DNA of 64,000 bases from Tetradesmus obliquus (Eukaryota > Chlorophyta > Chlorophyceae > Sphaeropleales > Scenedesmaceae), in the NCBI GenBank assembly GCA_030272155.1, contig CP126196.1, positions 3,348,001 to 3,412,000 on the forward strand, read 5' to 3'. Below, piece by piece: positions 1 to 14,058 of the stretch. The notes beneath the pieces were generated by a model. It was not told where the DNA came from, searched no databases, and was given only the letters and a program-made list of their open reading frames with translations. Made by a program: the position numbers and the translations under genes. Every line of letters begins with the position of its first letter. Position 1 is the stretch's first letter.

Positions 1-28
1 CTGTCCTGCAATCCCTTCCACCGCGCAG

Positions 29-3000
29 GCGGCCACATTCCCTACCGTGACTCCAAGCTGACCCGCATCCTGCAGCCCTCGCTGGGTGGCAATGCCAAGA
101 CCGCCATCATCTGCAACATCACGCCAGCGTCCTGCCATGTGGAGGAGAGCCACAGCACGCTGCGCTTTGCCTGCAGGGCCAAGCGCGTGGTGAACAATGC
201 AGTCGTGAACGAGGTGCTGTCTGACGCAGCTGTGCTCAAGCGGCAGGCGAATGAGATTGCAGAGCTGCGGCGTGCGCTGGCTGCGAGCGGGTGAGTAACA
301 CAAGAGGGGAGCTGCATAGGGGCGCTGATAGGGATCATGAGGCTTTGGGATTACTGTCATGTACACCAACTGCCTGTCGTGCACATGCCTGCTGCAAGCG
401 TTTTGGTGTACGTGTATGCTCCTGTATGGTTGCTGCTGACCCTGTTGTGTTCTTGTACCTGTTCTGCAACCCGGCAGCAACGCTGACGTTGAGTGCCAGA
501 TCGGCCACCTGCGCGCACAGCTGCTGCGCTCTGAGCAGGACAACGAGCTCATGCGCATCAAGCTGGAGCAGGAGACAGCAGAGAGGGAGAAGGCACAGAA
601 GCAGGTGGGTTGATGAGTGATGAGCTTCTGGTGCCTGCATGCAACGTGTTTGCTGCAGCAGGCTGCAACATCGTAACTCGAGCTGGATGTTTGGGGCTCG
701 CTTGGAGGAGTTGTCCATCGATGCATTTATGGCTGGTATTCTGACAACAGGCTCGGGCAGTGTTGCAGGCTAGTGTTGCAGGCAGCTGCCATGCTTGCAG
801 GCAGCGCATCTGTTCAGCGTGTTGCTGTGTGCTGCTTATGCTCTGTACAAACGCACTGTACTGCTGCTTTGTGTCTTCAGGTTGAGATGGCCAAGAAGAT
901 CATGTTTGAGCAGCAGAAGGAGGAGCCAGCAGGCGCAGGCAGCCGCAAGAACAACAGGCGTGAGACCTGGTGTCCAGGGCGCTCCAACTGGGCACCACTG
1001 CCAGCAGGTACGGTGGCCGGGTGCTGTGAACCACGCAATTGCCGCCGAACTGTTGACATCAGCTGCAGCAAATGGGGCCATCCTGCATGGAGGATGACGC
1101 TGCTGCTGTGCAGACAACATCTGACCATGCTTTGACATACATCAAGGCTGACACCTTTTGTCATGTATGTTGCCCTGTATTCCATGCAGATGGCGCCAGC
1201 CGCAAGCGCCCAATGGGGGCTTTGAGCATGCTGGAGGAGGAGCCATCCTGCAGCATGCTCACGTCAGGTGTGCCAGAGGAGGGCCAGGAGGAGGCGTCAG
1301 AGCTGCAGCCTGCAGGGAAGCATGCCCGTCACAGCGAGCCAGGTAGGCGGCTGGCAGGGCAAATGAGAAGGTGTTTGTTGACTGCAGGGCGCGGAAGCCC
1401 TACACCTGCACCAAAGGTAGTGCAGCCATGCACTTGACTACGGCGGTGATAAGTGGCTGGCTGGCTGGCTGCCATGTCTGCTGACAGCTTGCAGTACTAC
1501 AACGTTGAAAACTGAGTAGCATTCTGTGTTCCTCCAACCCTACCTCTGTGTGCAGCCATGGGAGAGGGCGACAGCGCCACCTCAAATGATGACAGTGACG
1601 AGCCAGTGCTGGCCCTGCCCACATCCGTACACGTGCGCAAGTCATCAGTGGCTGGCGGCAAGGTAAGTGTGGCCTTTCAAAAGGCCCAAGCAGCAAGCAC
1701 AGCAGTTGCGAAATATGATGTACAGTAAACGCTATGAGTGAGGTAGTGTAGAAGTGTGCTGCTATGCCTTTGTTGATTGAGTTTTGCATCCATCTTTTAA
1801 TAACCTGCATGCCAAGCAGCAAGCTTTTGCGCTTCTCGTCTTTCAGCTTACTATGATACACCCCTTGATTGTGTTTACCATTGCTGTGGGGTGCTTTCTG
1901 CAGAACAATGAGCTGGTTGAGATGCTGCAGTCGCGTGTGCGCGAGCTGGAGGCAGACACAGAGGCTGGCAAGCACGAGCTGCTGGCAGCAGAGTCACGCC
2001 TGCAGGAGCAGGAGGAGGCACTCAAGTGAGCTGGCAGGACATTATGCTGCTACACTTGTAGGCTGCACAGGCACGGGAAAGTGATGTTTAGCTGTGTGCG
2101 GCAATTGTGTCAGTTGAGACAGCCATGCCAGTATGCTCACAATATCTAGTTGCATGGCAGCCACACAGAGCAGTGCATGCATCCTGGCAGTTGCTGACTG
2201 GTAATATGAATGAGACTTGTTTGACCGCATCCGATCTGGTGCGCTACTCGTCTCCTGACTGCTGCTGCTGCTGCCGCCCCCGTCAACTGCTGCTCTTAAT
2301 AGGATGGCCGGCGGCCAGGTTGAGGAGCTGAGCAGTGCCAAGGCAGAGCTCGCAGCAAACCTGGAGCAGGCAGCAGCAGAGAAGGAGAAGCTGGTGCCGC
2401 AGCTTGAGCAGGCACGGTGGCAGAACAGGCAGCTGGAGAAGAAGCTGGAGGAGGCAGCGGCAGCTAAGACCCAAGCAGAGCAGGTGCGCACCAGAACAGT
2501 ACAGTCGATGCAGCTGCGCGTGTTGATCAGCATTCAGCTGTGCTCCTAGTGAATTCACCCTGTCTCAGCTGCTATCAAGAGCAATTGCTCAGCCGTGACA
2601 CTTTGATCCTTCAAGCCCAACCTGTGCCGTGACTTGCCTAGCCTATTCTGGTGCTGTCAGTTCCTGTGTACCTGTACTCAACCATGGCATGTATATGTCT
2701 GCAGGCGATCAGCCAAGCTCAGCAGGCACAGTCCGAGGCAGAAGAGGCAGCAGCCATCAAGCAGCTGGAGTGGAGCAGCAGGCTGGAGGAACTGGCGGCT
2801 GAGAACGCCACATTGCGTGACAGCCTGAAGGAGGCCAACGCCAGCAACCTGGACCTGAAGGGGCAGCTGGAGGTGCAGGCCAAGCAGGTGGGTGAGCCGG
2901 TAATGAACCTACAGAGGCAGATTTTATAGCAGTACAGGGGCATACATGAGCAGCACGTGTGTGGGCGCTGCTTATTAGCAGCCAAGCATGCCTCGCAGCT

Positions 3001-6000
3001 TTGCCATTATCCTTGCTCGTGCCACACGGTACCTGCTGCTTAGAAAAATGTTGCGAGTAACTCTCGGCCTGTAATGCTTTGCAGGTTTCTATCCTGGAAG
3101 GTCGTGAGAAGCAGCATGATGCGCAGCTGCAGGAGCAGGCTGCCAAGACCAAGGAGAAGGCAGCAGAGCTGGAGCGGATCACCAAGCAGCTGGAGGTACG
3201 GTAGCTCTTTCTACTGTAGACGTGCCTGGCACCACGGCTGTTGATGCTGTTCTTTCTGGCTATGGGGTGCTGTGCTGCTTGCACAGGTGCTGCCGTGATT
3301 TATGTGGTTTGCACCCTGCTGTCACTGCATCAGGCATGCTGCAACTGTGTGTTCAGCGGCATCCCATCAAAGCATGCTGAAAATGCACCTATCACAGGTC
3401 TGCCTGCTCAAGTTTATCCTTCTGGCTTGGCCACATACTGTAGGCTGCTGACTGACCGACTTGCCTTTCTTGCCTTGCGCGCTGCTGCAATCTTCTTGCA
3501 GGCGATGACTGAGAAGCTGGAGGAGGTTGAGGAGCGCGCCAGGGAGCTGTATGACTGCAACCAGCGCCTGGAGGCACACGTGCACGACCTCGAGAGCCGC
3601 AAGCGCGCACCCCTCTACCAAAAGAAGCAGGTGCGCAAACACGAGCGCCAGCAAAGCTGCAAGTGCTGTATTGCATGCGTGCATGCGTGTCGTGAGGGCG
3701 CATGCTTGCTTTGCGCATATTGGCAATGAGCGGCAATGTGTGTTCAACTGTGCCTGATGCGGCGATGTACACACTCTGTGCTTAGCTGAGCCACGTGTGC
3801 ACTGCTGTTGCCCGCAGGAGGAGGAGCTGAAGGCTGCTGTGGACAAAGCAGTGGAGGCAGAGACACGCGCTCATGAGGCTGAGCTGAGGACCAAGGAGCT
3901 GAAGGTCAGCAGCATTGCGGCGCCAGCAGCAGGCCGTTGCTGGGCATGCAACAGACGGTCGTGCAGCTGGCAGGCTGGAGTACACAATGGCAGCTGCAGC
4001 ATCCTTGCTGTGTGCTGCGCAACCAGTGTAGCGCATGGTGTCTGTTTGGGGCAGGAATTGACTTGCATGTGGTTTACTACGTGCTGTCTCCCGGTTGCTG
4101 CTTCGCAGGAGTCCATGGAGGCCGCCAGCAAGGCCATGCAGGAGCTGCAGGAGGAGCTGGCAGCCACCAAGCAGGCTGCTGCTGATGAGGCCAGCAAGGC
4201 TGCTGAGGCTTCTGCCCTGGAGCTGCAGAAGATGCAGGTGGAGCGCACCAAGCTGGAGGTAAGGCGACAGCCAAGTCCTGCTGTGCTGTGCTTGGCGGCG
4301 TGTTATCCTTGGTCTCATTGGCTTGAGGGCCGAGCATGCTGCATACAGTCTCATGCCTAGCTCCAGTAAATCAGTCCCAAGTTGAGGTGAGCGTGTACCT
4401 GCGTGCATTCATCCGACGTTCAACAGTGCTTTTATAAGCTGCCTGTCTGCTATTGTGCAGAACCACGTCCAGCACTGCTGCTGGCGTTAGATAGCAACAT
4501 CACTCAGATGCTGGCCATCCCTGCTACCCTTCATCCCTCACATGCCACCTGTTGCCTGTCACTGCAGACCACGCATCAAGACACCATCACCAGCCTGCAG
4601 GCAGAGGTGCAGCAGGCCCAGCAGGCTTTCAAGGCCCTGCAGCAGCAGCTGGAGACGGAGCAGGCTGCTGCCACACAGCACCAAGAGCAGTTTGAGGCAT
4701 TGCAAGCGACACTGGCAGACGTGCAGGCTCAGCTGGGTGAGTGGGCAGAACGCGCTGCCTGCACATGGGTGCTGCGTTTACTGCTGCCTGTTGGTATACA
4801 ACTAGCAGGGCTTTTCTGCCCTCTCTTGTCAGGACAGCTGGCATGTTCAAACATGAAAGCAACACCTCTGCAATGTTGCTGACCTGGACGTCATGTGCTG
4901 CTGTCTGCTCTGCTTTGCTGCAGGCGAGAGCCAGGCCTGCGCGGCAGCAGCCAAGGAGCGTATTGAGGTGCTGGAGCAGGAGGCAGAGTCAACGGCAGCA
5001 CAGCACCAGCAGGCAGCTGATGCAGCAGAAGCAGTTCTCAAGGCAGCACAGGAAGCTGCAGCACAGCAGCTGCAAGAGGCACAGGAGGCAGCTGCTGGCC
5101 AGCTGCAGCAGGCCAGTGAACAGCGTGAGGCCGAGATCAGCAAGGTGCAGGCAGAGCTTGCTGCAGTGAAGGTGAGCAGGGATGGTAGCAGCACCACAGC
5201 CATCAGCCATGTGGCAGCAGCACCACAGCCATCAGCCATGTGGCATAGCATTGGACATGCTGTTGTTACTACGAGCCGAGCGTTGGCCCAACACACCACC
5301 GTAGTGCTGACGCTGCAGATGCCGCCCTGCTACCTCTGCCTTGCTGCTGACGTGTGCAGGCTGCAGCAGAGTCCGAGGTGCAGCAGCTGCAGTCCAGCCT
5401 GGAGAGCACCAGCGAGCTGCTGAAGAAGGTGATGGAGACAGCAACCGCAACAGAGGCTGAGGCAGCTGCCGCTAAGGAGGCGATGCAGAAGGAGGTCGAG
5501 GCAGTGAAGGCTAAGCTTGCCGAGGCTGCGGGAGTGCTGAATGCAAAGGAGGAGCTCAGGGAAGCCAGGTGCGTCGGCCCAAGTGTCGGGAGTGCAGACA
5601 CTGAACGTCGTATAGTCAAGCAGCACGAATCTGACGCGCAAGCTCCGCTCTGCAGGTCTGCTGCTTATACCACAGGAATGTGTGCCACGCCATAGTCGAC
5701 ATTGTGCATGCCCTGGTGTCCCTGGTGGCCACAAACATCCTGCAACTCGCCGTCCTGGCTGCCTTTTGCTGTTCCGCTTTCATGACCTGCAGGGTGAAGC
5801 ACAAGCAGGAGTTGGCCGCCATGAAGCAGGAGCTGCAGAAGCTGCAGCAGGAGAGCAAGGCAGGCAACAAGGGCAAAGAGGTAGCCTCCAAGGACCTGGA
5901 GGCCACCAAGAAGAAGCTGCAAGATGTGGAGGCCAAACTCAAAGTGGCAATGTCAGACAAGCAGGCTGCGCTGCAGGTAAGTGTCATTGGCTGAACAGTG

Positions 6001-9000
6001 AGCTGAGGGCACTGGGGCTGCAAGTAGCTGTGATGCTCTGCCCAGGCTGTGCTGTAACTAACCTTGACCCCAAGGAGGCTACCTTCATGCTTCAGCCTCA
6101 TCTGCATGATGAGACAGCCATGCACTGCTGGTTGCTGCTTTGTTGCTTCTGCAGGACAAGGCAAACCTGGAGCGCCAGCTGAAGCAGCTCAACAGCCGCT
6201 CGTCGATGCTGGAGAAGAACCTGGAGAAGAAGGACACGCAGGTGGGTGCAGGCTGCTGTGCGATTCGCCGGGTTGATTTTCCAATAACATGATAAAAAAC
6301 CACAGCAGAAACGCGCGCACTTTCGAGTTCAACAATCAGAAATATCAGCACCTTGCTGGCAAGTCACACGGATTTCAGCCGCAAGTTTATCTACTTGCTG
6401 ACAGGCTGGTGCTGTTCTGCATGCAGGCTGAGAAGCGGCGCGAAACCATTCTGGTCGGCCTGAACAAGACGCGCGATCAGCTGACCATTGCAGAGGAGCG
6501 CACCAAGCAGTTGCAGCTAGAACTGCAGCGCACCAACATGGACCTGCTGGCCAAGACAAGTGAGCCACACCTAGCTGCTGCTGCTGTTGTCTTGCCTGAC
6601 TGATGACTGTCACGCACCTGCTGTGCAGCGGTTACAGAACGCAAGGCTGCCTCTCCCTGTTTGGCGCATGAGCAAGCGCTAATCTCCTGTGGTATCTTAA
6701 TGTTTGCCTTTGCTGGTCCGCCCTGCCGTGTCAACTTGCTGCAGGCGAGTGCAGCACGCTGGAGAATCAGCTGTTAGAGCTGCGTGCGTCTGAGGCAGGG
6801 CTGTCCAAGGCCAAGACTGCCCTGGAGACCAAGCTGGCTGAGCTGGAGGAGCTGCTGGCAACCACCACCACAAGCAGGGATGAGCTCACAGGTGGGTGGC
6901 ACCCTGATGGCATGGTATGGTGCGCGTTGAAGTGAACCATGTATTGCTGCACTGTGTGTCCACCTCACCGGTGGTTCGGCACAATGTTGGCAAGGCAAAG
7001 CTGATGGCCATGCTGACTCACTGGTTGTTTCTTTGCTGCCATGATGCGTGCGCAGGCAACGTACAGACCCTGACCGAGCAACTGTCCAGCCTGGAGGCCT
7101 CGTCTGCAGACCTGGACAACAGCCTCAAGCAGCTGCAGGAGGAGCACAAGAAGGTGGGCTTGCCGGGTTGCTGTCTGCAGTGACCAGAACTGTAAACGGA
7201 TATGCAGCTCACTGTACCTGCAGATAGCGCTGCACAAGTGTGTGCTAGCAACACATGTATACTGCACGCACACTCGAACATGTGCATGCCTAACGACCTA
7301 CATGTGTCCAAACCTGCTGCACTCGCTTGCAGCTGTCTGCTGAGAGGCAGAGCATTACAGATGAGCTGTCACAGCTGCACACCAGCCACAAGCAGCTGCA
7401 GGAGCAGAAGGAAGCGCTGGACACAGAGCTGGGAAGCCTGAAGCCAGCGCATGCAGAGCTGCAGCAGATGCACGCCAAGGCAACCAGTGAGCTGCAGAGC
7501 ACCAAGGATGCCCTGCAGAAGTCGCAGGAGGCCCGCGTGCGTGCAGAGGTGGGTCTGCCTGCCCAGCTGTCTTATTTGCGCGCAGAAAAGCTGTTACGCA
7601 GGCAGCGGCACAGGAAGCAACTGCTGCAGTGTCTGAACAGCAGCTGTACTGTATGCAGTGTCATACCTAGCCACCACCTAGGGGTGCCAAGGCTACCCAC
7701 ATGCCCACTGTGTTCGTTGGCTTTTGCAAGTGTCATACTGATCCACCTCATTTTGCCTGCATGCACGTTGCTGCTCGCAGGGACGCCTGCCAGAGATCGA
7801 GGTGCTGCAGAAGCAGATCAGCAAGGCACACGAGGAGATCTCCGACCTGCGCTTCAAGCTGGAGGAGCAGCGCGCTGCAGCGGCTGCCAAGGAGCAGACC
7901 CTCACAACGGAAAAGCGCCAGCTGGAAAGCCAGCTGGAGGCAGCCACACACCAGAAGGACCGGCTGCAGCTCGAGGCGACGGCTGCCACTGCGCGTGCCA
8001 CACAGCATGAGAAGCAGCTGGAGGAGCTGTATGAACTGTGCACAACACAGCAAGGTCAGCATGCAGTGATATGTACAGCGCAAGTACAGCGCTCAGCAGC
8101 TGTTTCTGCAGCATGCTGCTTGGTGAAGTATGCACTGGTAGCTGTAGTCAAGCATGCTGCTGAAGCTGATTCTGCTGTTGAGGTGATTATCTCAGCACAA
8201 CCAGTTGCATCCTCCTGTTGCAGGTGTCCACTTAAAGCACCACTTGCAATGTCTGGTTGTGCCTGCTGTTGCACACTACAGGCAAGCTGCAGTCTGTCAT
8301 GGATGGCAAGAAGGCCCTGGAGCTGCGCGTGGAGAACCTTGCGGCTGAGCTGCAGAAGGCCAAGGGGCAGGCAGGCGACGCAGAGGCCAGCACGCAGCAG
8401 CTGCAGGTGTGTTTCCTGGCACCAGCCGGCATGCTGCTGCTTGCCATGTGCGCTCTGCTGTGCCTTGTGCTTGCTTCCATGACGTGCATACCAAAGTGAA
8501 TGCTTGCTTCTCAGCCTGTTGCTTTTGAGCATTGCTCACAGCTGTGCGTGTTTCCACCTGATATCCTGCAGGACAACATTGCGGACCTGAAGGTGCAGCT
8601 GCAGCAACAGCAGCAGGCTGCCACTGATGCAGCGCAGCAGCTGTCAGCCAAGGAGGAGGAGCTGACGCAGCTCAAGGCCACCAGCAGCAATGAGCTGCAG
8701 GCCTGGCAGAGTAAGATTGAGGAGCTGAAGACGGTGAGGGCTGCTGGCCTGCTAGTGAACATTGCTTTCGTCAGTCACCAGGGTGTACACGCCCCTGCTT
8801 GCATGCGCTTCAGACGAACTGCTGCCTACTGGTTATGCGACAAGACACTAACAGTAGGAACTGCGGTGCTACACCAGCAGCACATGGACGTCAACAGACG
8901 TTTGAATCTCAGGGGCTGGGGCCTCTACCACGACACGCAACAGCCCACACCTCACCACCTGCCGCACACTGCTGCGTGCGCATTGCTGCAGGCGCACCAG

Positions 9001-12000
9001 TCTGCTTTGGCTGAGGTCCAATCCCAGTTGGACCAGGCCTACAACGACCTGAGTGAGCTGCAGTTCAGCAGTGACCAGGACAAGGTGGCGCTGGAGGCGC
9101 AGCTGCAGCAGGCACAGGAGCAGCTCAAGGTGCGACACACCACAGCAGACGGTAGCTTCGTACTTGCCACTTGCATGTTGCAGAAGGTGGTTCGGGGGCC
9201 TGCAGCCCCCTGCCTGGCCAATGCAGACAATGCGCCAGCTGGCCAAGCACCACCACAAAAAGTAGCGCTTGATTGCAGCCTTGTGGCTGGCATCACACAG
9301 CCACTTTCTACTGATGTTATTGCCTCTACTTACGACCCTGCTTCTTGCTGCACTGTTATCTGGTAACACAGGGCGCCGAGCGCAAGGCCGCAGCCGACCA
9401 GGCGGCAGCCAACAACACCGCCGCTCAGGAGCTGCAGCAGCAGGTTGACCAGCTGTCAGCTGACCTCACAGCAGCGCAAGCGTCAGTAGAGCAGCTGCAG
9501 GAGGCACTGAACAGCAGCAATGAGCAGCTGGAAGCCATGCAGCAGCAGAAGGCTGGACTGGAGGGCAGCGTGGACAGCCTTACACAGCAGCTGCAGCAGA
9601 CCCAGCAGGCGCTGTCAGAGCTACAGCAGGCGGGCGGGCAGCTGCAAGAGATGCAGCAGCAACAGGCTGCAGCACAGCAGATGCTGGCAGAGCTGCAGGC
9701 AGGCCAGCAGGCAGCCATTGCGGCTGCTGATGCAGCCAAGCAGCAGCTGCAGCAGACGGAGGAGGAGCAGGAGACTGCAGCAGAGGCAGCTGAAGAGGAA
9801 CAGAAGCTGTTGCTGCAGCTGCAAGGGCAGGTGCAGCAGCTGCAGGAGGCTTGCGCTGCAGCAGAGGTGCGCAAGGCAGAGCTTGAGGGCCAGGCAGCAG
9901 CATTGGAGTCTCGTGCAGCAGACCTAGAGCAGAGCTGCCAGGCTGCGGTCCTGCAGAAGCAGCAGGTTGAGCAGCAGCAGTGCCAGGTGCAGCAGACCAT
10001 TGGTGAGCTGCAAGCTCAGCACGAGCGGCTGGTGCAAGAGCACCAGCAGGTGCAGGCTGCCCTGCAGCAGGCAGCAGCAGCAGCAGAGCCAGCTGCTGCA
10101 GCAGCTCCAGCAGCAGGCATTTCTGCAGATGACCTTGCGGCACTGCAGGAGCAGGCGGCACAGGCAGGCCAACTGCATGCTGAGGTGCAGGCGCTGCAGC
10201 AGTCGCTGCAGCAGCTGGAGCAGCAGTACCAGGAGAGCTTGGATGCTGCTGCAGCCGCTGGGTTTGGCGGCAACCTGCTCGACCCCAACACACCTGCACG
10301 CAGCAGGGATCACCTGAAGTGGGAGATCAGCAGCATGGACGACGAGCTCAAGGCGTCAGAGCAGCGCAGGAAGGCAGTAGAACAACAGCTGGCAGGCAGA
10401 GACGCTCAGGTGACCGAGCTACAGCAGCAGCTGGCAGCAGTGCAGCAGGAGCTGCAGGAGGCGACCACGAGGGCTGGACCTCCATCATCATATGCTGCAG
10501 CGCTGAGGGGCGAGGAGAGTGCAGCTGCTGGCGCAGGGACCTCGAGCACTGCCATGAAAGCTGATGCGGTGCAAGCGCAAGTGCAGCAGATGCAGCAGCA
10601 GCTGGCTGAACTGCATAGCAAGGCAGCTGCAGATGCTGTGGAGGTGCAGCGGCTGTCAGAGGCCCTGGCCGATGCACAGAGCAGTGCATCAGGGCTTGAG
10701 CAGCTGCAGCAGCAGAAGGATGCGGCCCTGCAGCAGGTGCAGGAGCTTGGGATACAGCTGCAAGAGCTGTCGCAGCAATGCCACGCACTGCAGCTGGCAG
10801 CTGAACAGCAGCAGACCGGCGCCGGCGCAGCGCAAGCAGAGCTGCAGGCAACACTTGCTGCTGTTCAGGAGGATAACAAGCAGCTGGTGGAGTCGCTGAG
10901 CAAGGAGCAGGCAAGCAGCGCTGGCCTGACTGCACAGGTGCGGCTCCTTGATGCATCCTCATGCCAGCAGTGCACATTGCTGCCGACAGCAACAACTTGT
11001 CAACTGGCTTGAGCATGTTTATGGCACGACGCTGCCATCGCGCAACACCTCTCTGCCAGCTTTGCGATTGCTGTGTCTGAGCTTTGTTACTGTTGCCGCG
11101 GTTTCTGCATCTGCCCTCAGGTTGCTGAGCTGCAAGCGACGGCTCAGCAGCTGGAGGCTGCCAATGCTGACCTGCGTCAGCAGCTGGCAGCTCTGCACGG
11201 ATCGCAGGCTGAACTGCAGCAGCTGCAAGACAGGCTAGCCCAGGCAGAGCATCTGAAAGAGGCTGTGACACGCCTCACAGCTGAGAACTCCCAGGTGAGT
11301 TGAGGTTGGCCCATGTAGCAGGCAGGAGTCGGAGGACATGCGTGCTGCTGCTCCCTGGACAGCTCAGCATGCAAACAGCAGCGCGTCAAAGGTTTGTCAG
11401 CCGCTAGAGTGAAAATACTGCTTCCATGGCATTGATGTAAGGTAATATGTGCTTGCAGGTGAAGCACCAGCTGCAGGAGCTGCAGGCAGCGGCAGGCACT
11501 GCTCAAGAGCTGCAGCAGCAGCTGCAGCAGCTGTCACACTCTGTGCAGCAGCTGCAGCAGCACAACGAGGAGCTGCAGGGTCAGCTGGCGGCCCAGAGCC
11601 AGGCCTCTCAGGAGGCGCAGCAGCAGGCAGACAGCGCCAGCAGGAACCTGCAGCAGCAGCTGGCGGAGGCCAACCAGCGCTACCATGAGGAAGTCCAGCA
11701 GCACAAGTGAGCTTGTGCTGCATATAGCAGTATAATTTCGTGCTTTCACCAACTATGGTGTGAATGTTGTCATGCAGTGATGCGGCGTGCTGTAAGATGG
11801 AATCCGTATGTGCATGCATCTTGTCTTACCAACAACTGCCGTCATTATAACTCGTGCCTGCTGCCCTTGCTGCTTGCAGTGCTGCTGTGGAGCAGCTGCA
11901 GGCACAGGCATCAGCGCTGCAGGCTAAGTCTGCTGCAGAGGTGAGGGTCGGCAGCAGCGGCAGCACAGTAACATGTGCATGTGACAGGATGATGCTTGCT

Positions 12001-13515
12001 CACATGGCAGCTGCAGACGTCATGCTTGTGAGGGATATCATACTATTGTCCGACTTTCTGTAGCTGCGACTGCCCTTGCATGGACAGCCTTGGTTGTTAG
12101 TACTGGGCATTACCTATCTCACCTGCGCAACTCCTTGGCCTGCCTGGCTGCTGCAGATTGATGCACTGCTGGCCCGTGACAACCACAACGCCCAGCAGGT
12201 ACAGGTGCTGCGTGCTGAGCTCGCCAGGCTGCGTGGCAGCAACAGGACTGAGACACTGGCAGCCATGCATGATGTGGCGCTGCAAGAGGTGCGATGCTGC
12301 AGGGTCTGCCTTAACTGTGGCTTACCTGTACAGGTCCGGCACACTGCACCTTGCCTTCCCTGACAGTGTATTTAGGCTCCCCACCTACCATTGACATGCT
12401 GCTGTGGTTATGCAGTTGATCGGCACGTGACATGTAACTAACAAGCAGTATCCTGCCGTCCTGCATGTGTGCGTGCAGGTGCGCCAGCTGGCTGAGGCCA
12501 AGGAGGCTGAGCTGAACGCCAGGGTGCTGCAGCTGGAGAGCCACATCCACTGGCTCAGCCAGGACAACCAGCGGCTGCAGGGCGAGCTGCAGCAGGCACA
12601 GGACAGCGCTGCTGAGGGCGCGGCAGCAGCGCAGGCAGCTGCAGCTGCTGCTGCCGGACAACAGCAGAAGGCGGCGGCCTCTGACCTTGCGGTGAGTGGG
12701 CCTGGCTTGAGGATGCTCCCATCTGGCATCTCCACCGTGTACGCCTGCACGTGCCCCTATGTGATGATGCAAAATGGCCCGCAACAGGGAGCAAGTGTAC
12801 TACTTAACGAATGCCTGTCCGGAAAGTTGCTAAATGCTCCTGCCATGCTTCCTTGCTGCTTGCGTGCAGGCGCGCGCCTCCGCTTTGGAGTCTGAGCTGC
12901 GCAAGAGCAAGCGCGCGGAGCAGAAGCTGCAGGCGTTGCTGTACCGGCTGCGGCAGGACGTGGCGGGCCTGGGCAGCAACCCCGGCCTGTTTGACAACCT
13001 GCAGGATGTGCGCAACCTGGAGTATGAGGTGGATTTCCTCACCAACAAGTGCAAGGTGAGTCGGGTGCAGGCCCTGCAGGAATCAGCTCTGCTTGGTAAA
13101 GGTCATATTGATCAGAAAAGGCTGCTGAGAGAAGGTTGCTTGAGGTGCTGACAAGCCATGAGTTGACCCAGCCTGGTGCTGCTGCAGCTGCGCATTGTCC
13201 AGGCCTATTGCTGTCTTGATCTGTGGTTCACCTGTTTTGTGGTTGGGCCACTGGGAGTAGATCGGTGTTTAGTTTCACTGAAGCACCCATGCCAGTCTGC
13301 TGCTTGCTCATTTGCTTCGTGTGTCGCTCCTTCCCCTGCCGCAGAAGTACGAGCGGCTGCTGCGCCAGACAGCTGAGCAGCAACAGCAGCGCGGGGCGGC
13401 CAAGACAGCTGCAGGCGCAGCAAGCACCAAGGCAGGCGCTGCGCCCCAGCCGGAGGTCAGCGCTGCTGACAAGGAGAATGTGCAGCACCTGCAGCAGCGC
13501 TCGGCTAATGTGTAG
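29..13515 (+). CDS. Kinesin-7 (CENP-E-like) heavy chain, 5' part outside window
   Basis: Plus-end-type mitotic motor by family. The window opens in an intron. Visible exons: 29-290, 478-604, 881-1007, 1190-1342, 1556-1662, 1904-2025, 2303-2483, 2705-2887, 3085-3195, 3502-3630, 3818-3904, 4109-4258, 4568-4736, 4924-5171, 5360-5568, 5793-5976, 6155-6241, 6427-6559, 6745-6891, 7056-7153, 7333-7548, 7781-8054, 8282-8406, 8572-8733, 8992-9129, 9372-10937, 11121-11294, 11459-11706, 11880-11940, 12157-12288, 12479-12691, 12870-13055, 13345-13515 (TAG). All phases join, giving about 2,225 residues. The first exon holds the motor end ([14 protein letters not shown], then [13 protein letters not shown]) and a CENP-E-like neck ([13 protein letters not shown]). 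The rest is heptad-rich Gln/Glu/Ala coiled coil. The 1,566-bp exon 26 is almost pure coiled coil. The Arg/Lys-rich C-terminal block before the stop ([19 protein letters not shown]) is less repetitive and probably functional. Kinesin identity is firm; the subfamily rests on the neck. Confidence 0.9.
5187..5244 (+). repeat. 29-bp perfect tandem duplication in kinesin intron
   Basis: Two identical 29-bp units (5187-5215 and 5216-5244) lie just after the exon ending at 5171. It is a small, recent-looking duplication close to a splice donor, in the style of the larger boundary duplications elsewhere in the window. Confidence 0.85.
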
Positions 13516-13747
13516 TTAGGTTGCTATGCAATCGTGTGGTGCACAGGTGCCACTGCTGATGGCTGGCTCTGTGTTGATGGCTCTGGATTTTGAGCGGCAA
13601 ATAGAAAGGCAAACTAGGGCACTAGCTTGGATGGTCGTCTCAGCTGCAGATCTTGTAGAAGCCAAGGGTTCTGCCGTCTTTATATATTGCCTGGCCTTCA
13701 CTTGTGGTGTATCTTGTCACAGATCCACAGGGTTTGAAAGGGCGCAC

Positions 13748-14058
13748 TGTAATAGAAAGGTGGCACGTGTGGATGGTCCGGGTGATCACTGATGGGCACG
13801 GCTGGCAGCCGTTGGCCTTTTGGCTGTAGCTTCGGCATAACATGGCTGAAACGCAGAGTTGCCACAGGTTGCATCTACAACAGCCTCGGCGGATGTCTTG
13901 CTGACTTGTGCTGGGATGTTTTACGTATTGCCAGCCCTACCCTTCGGCATGAGATCGCGGCCAGCAGAAACCAGCTGTTTTCACTTGAAAAGTGCGCACT
14001 CTTGCCTGTTGTCTGGAGCTCTGCGTTCATGTTGCAGGGCCTACCAGCGGTCATGTAA
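13748..14058 (+). terminator. Kinesin 3' UTR with two TGTAA polyadenylation signals
   Basis: TGTAA occurs at 13748-13752 and 14054-14058, which is 235 and 540 bp after the kinesin stop. TGTAA is the usual poly(A) signal in chlorophycean algae, and 3' UTRs of several hundred bases are normal there. Which signal is used cannot be told. Confidence 0.5.

Noticed and set aside
9425-11271. Long minus-strand open frames (up to about 300 codons) opposite the kinesin exon 26
   Set aside because: CAG repeats read as CTG/TGC/GCT on the other strand and stay open by composition; content is only Cys/Ser/Ala/Leu runs.
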